From Paracoccaceae bacterium (GTDB lineage Bacteria; Pseudomonadota; Alphaproteobacteria; Rhodobacterales; Rhodobacteraceae): a DNA stretch of 5,620 nucleotides. Each line of letters opens with the position of its first letter. Within the stretch, counting starts at the first letter, position 1. Position numbers and translations under genes: made by a program. Positions 1 through 5,620 of this stretch are shown here, in pieces. The stretch covers positions 2,421 through 8,040 of the forward strand of contig NVQY01000001.1 of NCBI GenBank assembly GCA_002400675.1, given 5' to 3'. Below the pieces are notes generated by a model. It was not told the origin of the DNA, did no database searches, and worked only from the letters and a program-made list of their open reading frames with translations.

Positions 1-996
1 CAGCGGATCGACCATATCTACGAGGACCCGCATTCCAACCACGCGCATCTGAAGCTGCATTACGGCGATCTTAGCGACAGTTCGAACCTGACCCGCATCC
101 TCAAGGAAGTGCAGCCCGACGAGGTTTATAATCTGGGTGCGCAATCCCATGTCGCGGTCAGTTTTGAGGCCCCCGAATACACCGCTGATGTGGACGCCAT
201 GGGCACGCTGCGCCTGCTGGAAGCGATCCGCTTTCTCGGGCTGGAGAAAAAGACAAGGTTCTATCAGGCCTCGACCTCGGAACTTTACGGGCTGGTGCAG
301 GAAACGCCGCAGACCGAAACCACGCCGTTCTATCCCCGCAGCCCCTATGCGGTGGCCAAGATGTATGCCTACTGGATCACGGTGAATTACCGCGAGGCTT
401 ACGGCATGTATGCCTGCAACGGTATCCTGTTCAATCACGAGAGCCCAAGGCGCGGCGAGACCTTCGTGACCCGCAAGATCACCCGTGGCCTGGCCAATAT
501 GGCCCAGGGAATGGAAGACTGTCTTTACATGGGCAATATTGACGCCCTGCGCGACTGGGGCCATGCCAAGGATTATGTGCGAATGCAGTGGATGATGCTG
601 CAACAGGACGCGCCGGACGATTTCGTCATTGCCACCGGCAAGCAGTATTCGGTGCGCCAGTTCATCATCTGGTCAGCGGCAGAACTGGGCATTACGCTGG
701 AATTCACCGGCAGCGGCGTGGACGAGACCGCGACGATCTCTGCGATCACCGGCGACATGGCCCCGGCGTTGAACGTGGGCGATGTGGTCCTGCGCATTGA
801 TACGCGCTATTTCCGCCCCGCCGAGGTGGAGACCCTGCTGGGCGATCCGACCAAAGCCAAGGAGAAACTGGGCTGGGTGCCCGAGATTACCACGCAGGAG
901 ATGTGCGCCGAAATGGTGGCCGAGGATTTCAAGACCGCGCGCCGCCATGCCTTGCTGAAAGAGCATGGGTTGGAATTGCCGGTGTCGCTTGAGTGA
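1..996 (+). CDS. gmd: GDP-mannose 4,6-dehydratase, 5' end missing
   Basis: Converts GDP-D-mannose to GDP-4-keto-6-deoxy-D-mannose in the cytoplasm, the first committed step to GDP-L-fucose (also GDP-rhamnose and related sugars). It is a short-chain dehydrogenase/reductase enzyme with tightly bound NADP. The frame is open from base 1 and gives 331 residues before TGA. Visible hallmarks are [14 protein letters not shown], the STSELYG segment (catalytic Thr and Glu at visible residues 92 and 94), and the YxxxK pair in SPYAVAK (Tyr116, Lys120). [32 protein letters not shown] and a C-terminal [21 protein letters not shown] also match the family. Aligned by these residues to E. coli Gmd (Tyr156), about 40 N-terminal residues, including the Rossmann GxxGxxG loop, lie before the window. 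The GTG at 109 is internal, not the start. No defect is visible. It should work with fcl and manC downstream, although two other genes separate it from fcl. Confidence 0.97.
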   Translation, partial: QRIDHIYEDPHSNHAHLKLHYGDLSDSSNLTRILKEVQPDEVYNLGAQSHVAVSFEAPEYTADVDAMGTLRLLEAIRFLGLEKKTRFYQASTSELYGLVQETPQTETTPFYPRSPYAVAKMYAYWITVNYREAYGMYACNGILFNHESPRRGETFVTRKITRGLANMAQGMEDCLYMGNIDALRDWGHAKDYVRMQWMMLQQDAPDDFVIATGKQYSVRQFIIWSAAELGITLEFTGSGVDETATISAITGDMAPALNVGDVVLRIDTRYFRPAEVETLLGDPTKAKEKLGWVPEITTQEMCAEMVAEDFKTARRHALLKEHGLELPVSLE

Positions 997-1145
997 TTGA
1001 TTGCCGCAGGCCTGGTTCTGGACTTATGCCAGCGACTGCCTCAACGTGGATATCAGTGGGTTCATACTGGCCATAAATTTGGAGGCCACCTTGCAATTTA
1101 GCAAGAGAGTTCCACCAGTGAAAATTTACTGAAGAAGGAAAAAGA
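997..1145. other. Intergenic region, gmd to methyltransferase
   Basis: This 149-base gap holds no supportable gene. It contains two weak inverted repeats: TGGCC (1068-1072) with GGCCA (1084-1088), and CTTGC (1090-1094) with GCAAG (1101-1105) around a 6-base loop. Neither is followed by a T run, so neither is a convincing intrinsic terminator. No good -35/-10 pair was found. The A/T content rises toward the methyltransferase start, which is where the change in base composition begins. Confidence 0.4.
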
Positions 1146-2018
1146 ATGTTTTCGATACAAAGAGTAAGCGATCACGTTAAGAAAAAAACGGGCAAACCTT
1201 TGGCGACGACAGAGCCTTTGTGGCAGGTCTTGAAAGAATTTGGGGATCTGGTGAAAGAAAACCCCGATCTTGCGCCGGCGCTGATTGGGAAACTTCCGGA
1301 TAAGGCCACTGGTTCTACCGCGTATAACAGCAAAGGCCTAGATGATCTTGTCGGCGGCGTTTTCAATGCCAATACTGTTTACCGGGAAATGCTTAAGGTT
1401 GTCGATAATGACAAGAGGCTGAATATCCTGGATTTTGGCTGCGGTGCGGCCAGATTGTTACGGTATTTCCTGCTCTTCAGCCCAGAGCACCGATACTACG
1501 CTTGCGAGGTAAACAAAGCGAGCCTGAAGCATGTTCGCACATTATCGAAAAAGGTGGTCGCCAGACAAGTTAAGTCCCACCCTCCATCAACCTTCTCGAA
1601 CAATTCTATGGACGCTGTTTACGCATGGTCAATCTGGACGCATTTTGACGAAAAGACCGGTCGCGCCTGGCTTGAGGATATACACCGTATTCTTAAACCT
1701 GGTGGTTGCGCACTGATCACAGTGCATTCTGACGAACTGGTGGGCCGGTATGGAACTGATCCGATGTTGGTGAACCGAATGGAAGAACAGGGCGGAAATT
1801 ACCAGAAAATCCGTGATGAATACGATACAAAGGGCTTTAGTTATTGGTCGGCTTATCCCGATGATGCCAAGGATGTCGGAATCGATACCGAAACCTTCGG
1901 CATGGCCTTTACCTCGATCGATTATATCAAGAAGAACTGGCTGGATCTGTTTGAACTCGAGGGGGTCGTGACCGCGATTCCGCAATGGCAGGATCTGATT
2001 GTTCTCAAAAAGCGTTAA
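1146..2018 (+). CDS. Class I SAM-dependent methyltransferase
   Basis: Predicted cytoplasmic methyltransferase of 290 residues. The SAM-binding core is clear: motif I ILDFGCGAAR at residues 94-103, an acidic residue that probably binds the ribose in ACEVN (Glu121), a motif IV-like MDAVYAWSIWTHF at 155-167, and ILKPGG at 182-187 followed by a beta strand. This pattern fits the Methyltransf_11/12/25 group. The first 90 residues are a helical N-terminal extension. The C-terminal part (about 195-290) ends in QDLIVLKK, a typical last strand. The ATG has a good Shine-Dalgarno, AAGGA at 1135-1139, with a 6-base spacer. The acceptor cannot be read from sequence. Its position between gmd and fcl suggests O-methylation of a sugar, possibly fucose, or of the growing glycan, but this is inference. 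Base composition is lower in G+C than gmd or fcl: 29 of 60 bases at 1201-1260 against 37 of 60 at 841-900. It may have been acquired separately. Confidence 0.88.
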   Translation: MFSIQRVSDHVKKKTGKPLATTEPLWQVLKEFGDLVKENPDLAPALIGKLPDKATGSTAYNSKGLDDLVGGVFNANTVYREMLKVVDNDKRLNILDFGCGAARLLRYFLLFSPEHRYYACEVNKASLKHVRTLSKKVVARQVKSHPPSTFSNNSMDAVYAWSIWTHFDEKTGRAWLEDIHRILKPGGCALITVHSDELVGRYGTDPMLVNRMEEQGGNYQKIRDEYDTKGFSYWSAYPDDAKDVGIDTETFGMAFTSIDYIKKNWLDLFELEGVVTAIPQWQDLIVLKKR

Positions 2019-2047
2019 GTGTTAAATCTCAGTTTTTGATGCCTGGT

Positions 2048-2088
2048 AAGCCCGTCCGGGGAAAGGGGGGCTGCGACCGGGCTTTGAT
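2048..2088 (+). terminator. Possible intrinsic terminator after the methyltransferase
   Basis: AAGCCCG (2048-2054) can pair perfectly with CGGGCTT (2078-2084), leaving a 23-base G-rich loop, and is followed by TTTGATTT rather than a pure T run. It begins 29 bases after the methyltransferase stop. The 7-bp G/C-rich stem supports a terminator; the long loop and interrupted T tract weaken it. If real, it would separate or attenuate expression of the SGNH-like gene. Confidence 0.4.
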
Positions 2089-2157
2089 TTGTGCAATAGA
2101 GCCGATTGGACCGATTGTGAGATACAGTTTTAGATTTCAGGGCTGGTAAGGCAAGAA

Positions 2158-3114
2158 ATGACAAAAAAAAAGGTTTTGATCCTCGGGTTCAGTGTCACCG
2201 CAGAAGGGCCCGGCTTTGTTGAGTCTGCTCACCAGAAGTTGGGTGAGAACGCAGGGTTCTTGCTGAGCAAGGTAGGCATTGGTGGGGTTCATCCACAGCA
2301 CCTGAAATTTCTGATCGAGGGGTTGTTGCAAGATATTCGCCCGGATTTTGTGGTGTTTGAAATTTCCACATCGGCTTTTCGTATGTTCCACAAAGAGCCC
2401 GCGCTCCATCAAGAGGCGCTCGACTGGATCCTGTACAGGTGTCAGCAACATGGAATTGGCGCGGCTTTTCTGGATTTGCCGCGCAATGATGTGAATTCAG
2501 AGACTGACTGGGTGACAGCCATGCACCGTCAGATTTGTCAGGAGCATGGCATTCCTCATCATCCAGTGCCCCAGCGGGAAAAATTGCTCAAAGATGTTGT
2601 TCATCCGACCCCGGCGGGATGCATCTATTATGCGGATCATTTGCTGGAACTGTTGCGGGATTTGGACCTGAGCGCACAGATTGTCGGAAGCTTTCCGGTG
2701 AAAACTGAATTTGGAGCATGTGATTGTGTGACGGAAACAACCAAGGCCGATATGACCCATATGCGGGGCGGTTATGTCATCGATATGGCCGCAATTACGC
2801 CTGAACGACCCCTCACACTGCCGCTGCGATCAGATATGGCCGTGGTTGGCTTACTGTTTTTGATGGGTCCCCTGACTGGGAAAATGCGTGTGCAAGTGGC
2901 CAATGCCTCGGCTAATGTATTCGGCTATGACGAGTTTTGCTACTATGAGCGGGTCAGCATACAAATCTTTCCGGCGCTCAGGGGTGATTCTGTCACGATT
3001 TTGCAATTACCAGAAGTTCCCGATACGGTTCTAAAAAAGGGCGACAAGGAGCTAGGCCCGCGTTTGGGGCATGTCGGGAAAATATTATATGAACGTCCGT
3101 TAATACATACCTAG
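2158..3114 (+). CDS. SGNH/GDSL-like hydrolase or esterase family protein
   Basis: A 318-residue protein with no signal peptide or membrane segment visible, so probably cytoplasmic. It starts with a short beta strand leading into LILGFSVTAEG (residues 7-17). Ser12 sits where the nucleophile of the SGNH block I GDS motif would be, though the Asp is replaced by Phe. A block II-like GIGG lies at 41-43 and a block V-like DVVHPTPAG at 146-154, with Asp146 and His149 in the DxxH arrangement. The block III Asn motif (GxND) is absent; FEISTS (67-72) occupies that place. Residues about 180-318 look beta-rich and could be a separate accessory or sugar-binding domain. The ATG at 2158 has AAGG (2148-2151) six bases upstream. 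Family members add or remove acyl esters on glycans, which fits this locus, but activity and substrate are inference. Like the methyltransferase it is A/T-richer than gmd and fcl (30 G/C of 60 at 2281-2340). The stop is 24 bases before the fcl start. Confidence 0.68.
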   Translation: MTKKKVLILGFSVTAEGPGFVESAHQKLGENAGFLLSKVGIGGVHPQHLKFLIEGLLQDIRPDFVVFEISTSAFRMFHKEPALHQEALDWILYRCQQHGIGAAFLDLPRNDVNSETDWVTAMHRQICQEHGIPHHPVPQREKLLKDVVHPTPAGCIYYADHLLELLRDLDLSAQIVGSFPVKTEFGACDCVTETTKADMTHMRGGYVIDMAAITPERPLTLPLRSDMAVVGLLFLMGPLTGKMRVQVANASANVFGYDEFCYYERVSIQIFPALRGDSVTILQLPEVPDTVLKKGDKELGPRLGHVGKILYERPLIHT

Positions 3115-3128
3115 TGGCTTGAAACAGT

Positions 3129-3132
3129 GGAA
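3129..3132 (+). promoter_or_regulatory. Ribosome binding site that favours the ATG start of fcl
   Basis: GGAA (3129-3132) lies 6 bases before ATG 3139. The in-frame GTG at 3127 has no comparable site upstream and overlaps this motif. Starting at ATG 3139 also gives 320 residues, close to the 321 of E. coli Fcl, so ATG 3139 is preferred. Confidence 0.55.
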
Positions 3133-3138
3133 CAATCT

Positions 3139-4101
3139 ATGAAAATCTATATTGCGGGCCATCGCGGCATGGTGGGGGGGGCGATCACGCGCGCTCTGCA
3201 AGCCGATGGGAAACACGATCTGATCCTGCGTACCAGCGCAGAGCTGGACCTGACGGACCAGGGTGCCGTGCGGGCGTTCATGTCCGCCGAAAAGCCCGAT
3301 CAGGTCATTCTGGCGGCGGCAAAGGTTGGCGGCATCATCGCCAACAACACCTATCCCGCGCAGTTCATCTATGAAAACCTGATGATCGAATGCAACGTGA
3401 TCCACAGTGCCTATCAGGCCGGGGTGCCCAAGCTTTTGCAACTGGGATCGTCCTGTATCTATCCGCGTGAGGCCCCCCAGCCGATGGCCGAAGACGCGCT
3501 TTTGACCGGTCCGCTTGAGCCGACAAATGAACCTTATGCCATTGCCAAGATCGCCGGCATCAAGCTGTGCGAAAGCTATAACCGCCAGTATGGCACCGAT
3601 TATCGCAGCGTTATGCCCACCAACCTTTATGGCCCCGGTGACAATTTTCACCCCGAAAACAGCCATGTTCTGCCCGCCCTGATACGGCGCTTTCACAACG
3701 CGGTGCGCGACGGGACGCAAGAGGTGGTGATCTGGGGATCGGGCAAGCCGATGCGCGAGTTCCTGCATGTGGATGACATGGCGGCGGCCTCGCTGTTTGT
3801 GCTGGGTCTGGACGCGGCGACCTACGCGGCGGAAACAAAACCGATGCTAAGCCATATCAACGTGGGCACCGGGTCGGACGTCACCATTCGCGAATTGGCC
3901 GAAACCGTCGCGAATGTGACCGGTTATCAGGGGCGGCTGGCGTTTGATGCGTCAAAACCCGACGGCGCGCCGCGCAAGCTGATGGATGTGTCTCGGCTGG
4001 CGCGGATGGGCTGGCAGGCTTCGATTGGGCTGAAAGAGGGGATCAGGGGGACATATGAATGGTTCCTGACCCAGGACGAGGCTGATTTGCGGGCCAGGTA
4101 G
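3139..4101 (+). CDS. fcl: GDP-L-fucose synthase (epimerase/reductase)
   Basis: Bifunctional NADPH-dependent enzyme that converts GDP-4-keto-6-deoxymannose, the Gmd product, to GDP-L-fucose by 3,5-epimerisation and 4-reduction. The 320 residues align end to end with E. coli Fcl/WcaG. The Rossmann loop is [11 protein letters not shown] (5-15). Other signatures are [16 protein letters not shown] (59-74), GSSCIYP (103-109; Ser104 and Cys106), [10 protein letters not shown] (Tyr133 and Lys137 of the catalytic YxxxK), [16 protein letters not shown] with His176, and [17 protein letters not shown]. The residues equivalent to E. coli Ser107, Cys109, Tyr136, Lys140 and His179 are all present, so the enzyme should be active. 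An alternative GTG start at 3127 would add four residues. The 24-base gap after the SGNH-like gene suggests joint transcription. A run of eight G (3174-3181) falls in the codons of the Rossmann loop, a place where slippage would destroy the protein. Confidence 0.97.
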   Translation: MKIYIAGHRGMVGGAITRALQADGKHDLILRTSAELDLTDQGAVRAFMSAEKPDQVILAAAKVGGIIANNTYPAQFIYENLMIECNVIHSAYQAGVPKLLQLGSSCIYPREAPQPMAEDALLTGPLEPTNEPYAIAKIAGIKLCESYNRQYGTDYRSVMPTNLYGPGDNFHPENSHVLPALIRRFHNAVRDGTQEVVIWGSGKPMREFLHVDDMAAASLFVLGLDAATYAAETKPMLSHINVGTGSDVTIRELAETVANVTGYQGRLAFDASKPDGAPRKLMDVSRLARMGWQASIGLKEGIRGTYEWFLTQDEADLRAR

Positions 4102-4108
4102 ACCTTTC

Positions 4109-4192
4109 TTAGCTGGCGATGATCCGCAGGATGTCGGCCGGGGTCGGCGTGCTGTCACCCACTAATTTCCGATGATTGGGATGCCGCAGAGT
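4109..4192 (-). pseudogene. Possible 3' end of a disrupted minus-strand gene (sulfotransferase?)
   Basis: On the minus strand a short frame reads TLRHPNHRKLVGDSTPTP and then ADILRIIAS before TAA at 4111-4109. The stop is 7 bases from the fcl stop codon, as expected for two convergent genes. The peptide looks like real protein rather than random frame, and the stretch is free of stops back to the TAA at 4219-4217. It has no start of its own. Because it lies on the same strand as, and downstream of, the sulfotransferase 5' fragment, with an IS-like remnant between them, it may be the tail of that same gene. I cannot confirm the family from so few residues; it could belong to another lost gene. 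Confidence 0.35.
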
Positions 4193-4193
4193 C

Positions 4194-4299
4194 CTGGGGT
4201 GGTCCCCCCTCCATTTTTAATGGGATGGGGTCGTAGAACTTAGGCCGCCATTTTCAGTTTCATGACGGGTGTAATGCCGCCGATGCCCATACTCGGGCG
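4194..4299 (-). mobile_element. Remnant of an insertion sequence: transposase C-terminus and IS end
   Basis: The minus-strand frame ends in RPSMGIGGITPVMKLKMAA followed by TAA at 4242-4240. The RPxxxxGGxTP pattern near the C-terminus resembles the end of DDE (rve-type) integrase-like transposases of the IS3/IS481 kind; the exact family is not certain. After the stop lies G/C-run-rich DNA with the palindrome CCATT-TTT-AATGG (4211-4223) flanked by C6 on one side and G4 on the other, then TGGGGTGGTCC near 4195-4205, a plausible IS terminus. The outer limit is an estimate. The catalytic DDE part and the other end are missing, so this is a dead fragment. Confidence 0.5.
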
Positions 4300-4389
4300 G
4301 GCAGCATTGAACAGCCAGGTGCTGCCGGATCGCGGAACCCCGGCTACAAGAATGATGCGAGGCGGGGTATGGTCCTGTTTGATATGCAT
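4297..4389 (-). pseudogene. Truncated sulfotransferase, 5' end only
   Basis: From ATG at 4389-4387 on the minus strand, 31 codons encode a charged leader, the hydrophobic strand RIILVA and then GVPRSGSTWLFNAAR. This is the N-terminal beta strand and 5'-phosphosulfate-binding P-loop (PxSGTTW-type) of PAPS-dependent sulfotransferases, which transfer sulfate to hydroxyl or amino groups of glycans and other acceptors. After the last Arg the frame continues, without a break, into transposase-like sequence and stops at 4240, giving a 49-residue chimera. The rest of the sulfotransferase (normally 200 residues or more, with the 3'-phosphate-binding motif) is absent, so the gene cannot be functional. 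It was originally transcribed away from manC and toward fcl. In a GDP-fucose locus its likely job was sulfation of the polysaccharide; that is inference. The frame is too short for most gene callers. Confidence 0.7.
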
Positions 4390-4540
4390 ATTTGCCAGTG
4401 GTATCTGTTTTCACATGCGCGCCGCTGCGGGGGGGAGGCCTTGGCGGGTTTCGGCGGCACATATTTTATCAAGCCTTGCATCCCCATGTGCAATTCAGGA
4501 TACCTTTGGCCAAAGGTTACTTGTTTCGGAGATATTGTAA
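4390..4540. other. Divergent intergenic region before manC, weak promoter candidate
   Basis: This 151-base spacer lies between the sulfotransferase start (minus strand) and the manC start (plus strand), so it should once have carried promoters in both directions. The only spaced pair I found for manC is TTGCAT (4476-4481), 17 bases, GATACC (4499-4504). Each hexamer matches the consensus at only 3 of 6 positions, so it is weak. A run of seven G lies near 4429-4436. The manC ribosome binding site GGAGA is at 4528-4532, eight bases before its ATG. Confidence 0.3.
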
Positions 4541-5620
4541 ATGATTACCCCTGTTCTGTTATGTGGCGGCTCCGGTACCCGCCTGTGGCCCTTGTCGCGC
4601 AAGAGCTATCCCAAGCAGTTCTCGAAATTGATTGGCGATACCTCGTTGTTTCAGGCCTCGGCGGCGCGTCTGGCGGGCGATGGCTTCGCCGCACCGCTGA
4701 TCCTGACCAATTCCGATTTCCGCTTTATTGTCACCGAACAACTAAGCGAGGCCGGCATCGACACCGGGGCGATCCTGATCGAACCCGAAGGGCGCAATAC
4801 CGCGCCGGCAGTGCTGGCCGCCGCCCTATGGCTGGAGAAAACCGACCCGGAGGCGCTGATGCTGGTGGCCCCGTCCGATCACGTGGTGCCCGATGCCGCG
4901 GCCTTTCGCGCCGCCGTAATGGCCGGGGCAGAGGCGGCCAAAGCGGGGCAGTTGGTGACCTTTGGCATCAAGCCGACCCACGCCGAGACGGGCTATGGCT
5001 ATCTGGAACTGGACGGCGATCCGGGCGATTTTACGGCCCGGCCAATCAGGTTGAAACGTTTTGTCGAAAAGCCGGATGCGGCGCGGGCCGAGGAAATGGT
5101 CGCTGCCGGCACCTATTTGTGGAACGCCGGGATATTCCTGTTTTCGGTCAGCAGTATCATTGCTGCCTTCAAGGCCCACGCGCCCGATCTGATTGATCCG
5201 GTGCGCGCGGCGGTGGATCAGGGCAAACCCGATCTGGGCTTTTTGCGTCTGGCCCCGGAGCCTTGGGCGCAGGCGGATGACATTTCCATCGACTATGCGG
5301 TGATGGAACGCGCCGACAATCTGTCGGTGGTGCCATTTGCCGCTGGCTGGTCCGATCTGGGTGGCTGGGATGCGGTATGGCGCGAAACCGCGCGCGATGA
5401 TCGCGGCGTGGCCATATCCGGGGCGGCGACCGCGCTTGATTGTGACGACACGCTGCTCAGGTCCGAGGATGACACGCTGGAAGTGGTCGGCATTGGCCTG
5501 AAAGATACCATCGTGGTGGCCATGCCCGATGCGGTGCTGGTGGCCGATGCCTCTCGTGCGCAGGACGTGAAGGCCGCCGTGGCGGCGCTGAAGGCCAAAC
5601 AGGCCAAACAAGCCACCATG
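4541..5620 (+). CDS. manC: Mannose-1-phosphate guanylyltransferase (probably bifunctional with mannose-6-phosphate isomerase), 3' end missing
   Basis: Makes GDP-mannose from mannose-1-phosphate and GTP, the substrate of Gmd. The frame is open for 360 codons to the window edge, with no stop. The nucleotidyltransferase signature GGSGTRLWPLSRKSYPKQF is at residues 9-27. It is followed by EGRNTAPAV, APSDHV, ETGYGYLE, FVEKPD (174-179; EKP with Lys177), WNAGIF (194-199), DYAVME and GWSDLGGWD (269-277), all typical of the ManC/CpsB/AlgA group. Residues after 277 match the linker that ends in MPDAVLVAD and an A/K-rich helix. In the common bifunctional form (about 470-480 residues) a cupin type II mannose-6-phosphate isomerase domain follows; here it would begin just past the window, so bifunctionality is inferred. 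GGAGA (4528-4532) gives a good ribosome binding site for ATG 4541. Codon use is G+C-rich like gmd and fcl. Confidence 0.95.
   Translation, partial: MITPVLLCGGSGTRLWPLSRKSYPKQFSKLIGDTSLFQASAARLAGDGFAAPLILTNSDFRFIVTEQLSEAGIDTGAILIEPEGRNTAPAVLAAALWLEKTDPEALMLVAPSDHVVPDAAAFRAAVMAGAEAAKAGQLVTFGIKPTHAETGYGYLELDGDPGDFTARPIRLKRFVEKPDAARAEEMVAAGTYLWNAGIFLFSVSSIIAAFKAHAPDLIDPVRAAVDQGKPDLGFLRLAPEPWAQADDISIDYAVMERADNLSVVPFAAGWSDLGGWDAVWRETARDDRGVAISGAATALDCDDTLLRSEDDTLEVVGIGLKDTIVVAMPDAVLVADASRAQDVKAAVAALKAKQAKQATM

Noticed and set aside
109..996. GTG at 109 as the start of gmd
   Set aside because: The frame is open and family-like from base 1 ([20 protein letters not shown]), so the GTG is an internal Val codon.
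997..1145. Intrinsic terminator after gmd
   Set aside because: The inverted repeats found have only 5-bp stems and no following T run.
2106..2136. Promoter for the SGNH-like gene (TTGGAC with TTTAGA or TAGATT)
   Set aside because: Hexamers match the consensus poorly or the spacing is 19 bases; not strong enough to annotate.
3100..3768. Minus-strand open frame of 222 codons
   Set aside because: It is antisense to fcl, which is full length and has all catalytic residues; no independent evidence for a gene.
4217..4462. Minus-strand open frame of 81 codons between fcl and manC
   Set aside because: It is Arg/Pro/His-rich and overlaps, in another frame, the short frame that carries the clear sulfotransferase P-loop; the latter is the meaningful one.
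4369..5196. Plus-strand open frame of 275 codons overlapping the manC start
   Set aside because: It is in a different frame from manC, is Arg/Gly-rich with no motif in its second half, and overlaps the sulfotransferase remnant and the manC coding region.
4826..5611. Long minus-strand open frame (261 codons)
   Set aside because: It lies wholly opposite manC, whose frame carries every family motif. The frame has low-complexity His/Arg/Gly-rich content and no recognisable domain, as expected for a shadow frame in G+C-rich DNA.
1..5620. A new defence, CRISPR or other multi-gene system
   Set aside because: The intact genes are explained by nucleotide-sugar synthesis and glycan modification. No repeat array, reverse transcriptase, nuclease or toxin-antitoxin signature was seen.

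Overview
The window looks like part of a surface-polysaccharide (exopolysaccharide, capsule or LPS) locus from a G+C-rich alphaproteobacterium, most likely of the Rhodobacteraceae/roseobacter type. This rests on protein character and codon use only; no search was possible. Three genes make nucleotide-sugar precursors: gmd (1-996, 5' end cut off), fcl (3139-4101) and manC (4541-5620, 3' end cut off). Together they form one route: mannose-1-phosphate + GTP to GDP-mannose (ManC), GDP-mannose to GDP-4-keto-6-deoxymannose (Gmd), and that product to GDP-L-fucose (Fcl). The polymer made here therefore probably contains L-fucose.

Two A/T-richer genes sit between gmd and fcl, a pair that is often adjacent: a class I SAM-dependent methyltransferase (1146-2018) and an SGNH/GDSL-like protein (2158-3114). 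Neither is needed for GDP-fucose synthesis. They are best read as accessory genes that decorate the sugar or polymer, for example by O-methylation and by adding or removing an ester group. A possible hairpin terminator lies between them.

The stretch between fcl and manC (4102-4540) has no intact gene but is not empty. On the minus strand it holds the 5' end of a sulfotransferase gene with a clear PAPS-binding P-loop, GVPRSGSTW. At one arginine codon this is joined in frame to what looks like the last 19 residues and downstream end of an insertion-sequence transposase. Beyond that is a short minus-strand reading frame ending 7 bases from the fcl stop codon, possibly the 3' end of the same sulfotransferase gene. 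The simplest reading is a sulfotransferase gene, divergent from manC and convergent with fcl, that was broken by an IS and then largely deleted. The strain may thus have lost the ability to sulfate a fucose-containing polymer.

I see no tRNA, rRNA, CRISPR array or clearly new multi-gene system. The points most worth a second look are the sulfotransferase/IS chimera, the A/T-rich gene pair inside the GDP-fucose genes, and the unusual active-site blocks of the SGNH-like protein.
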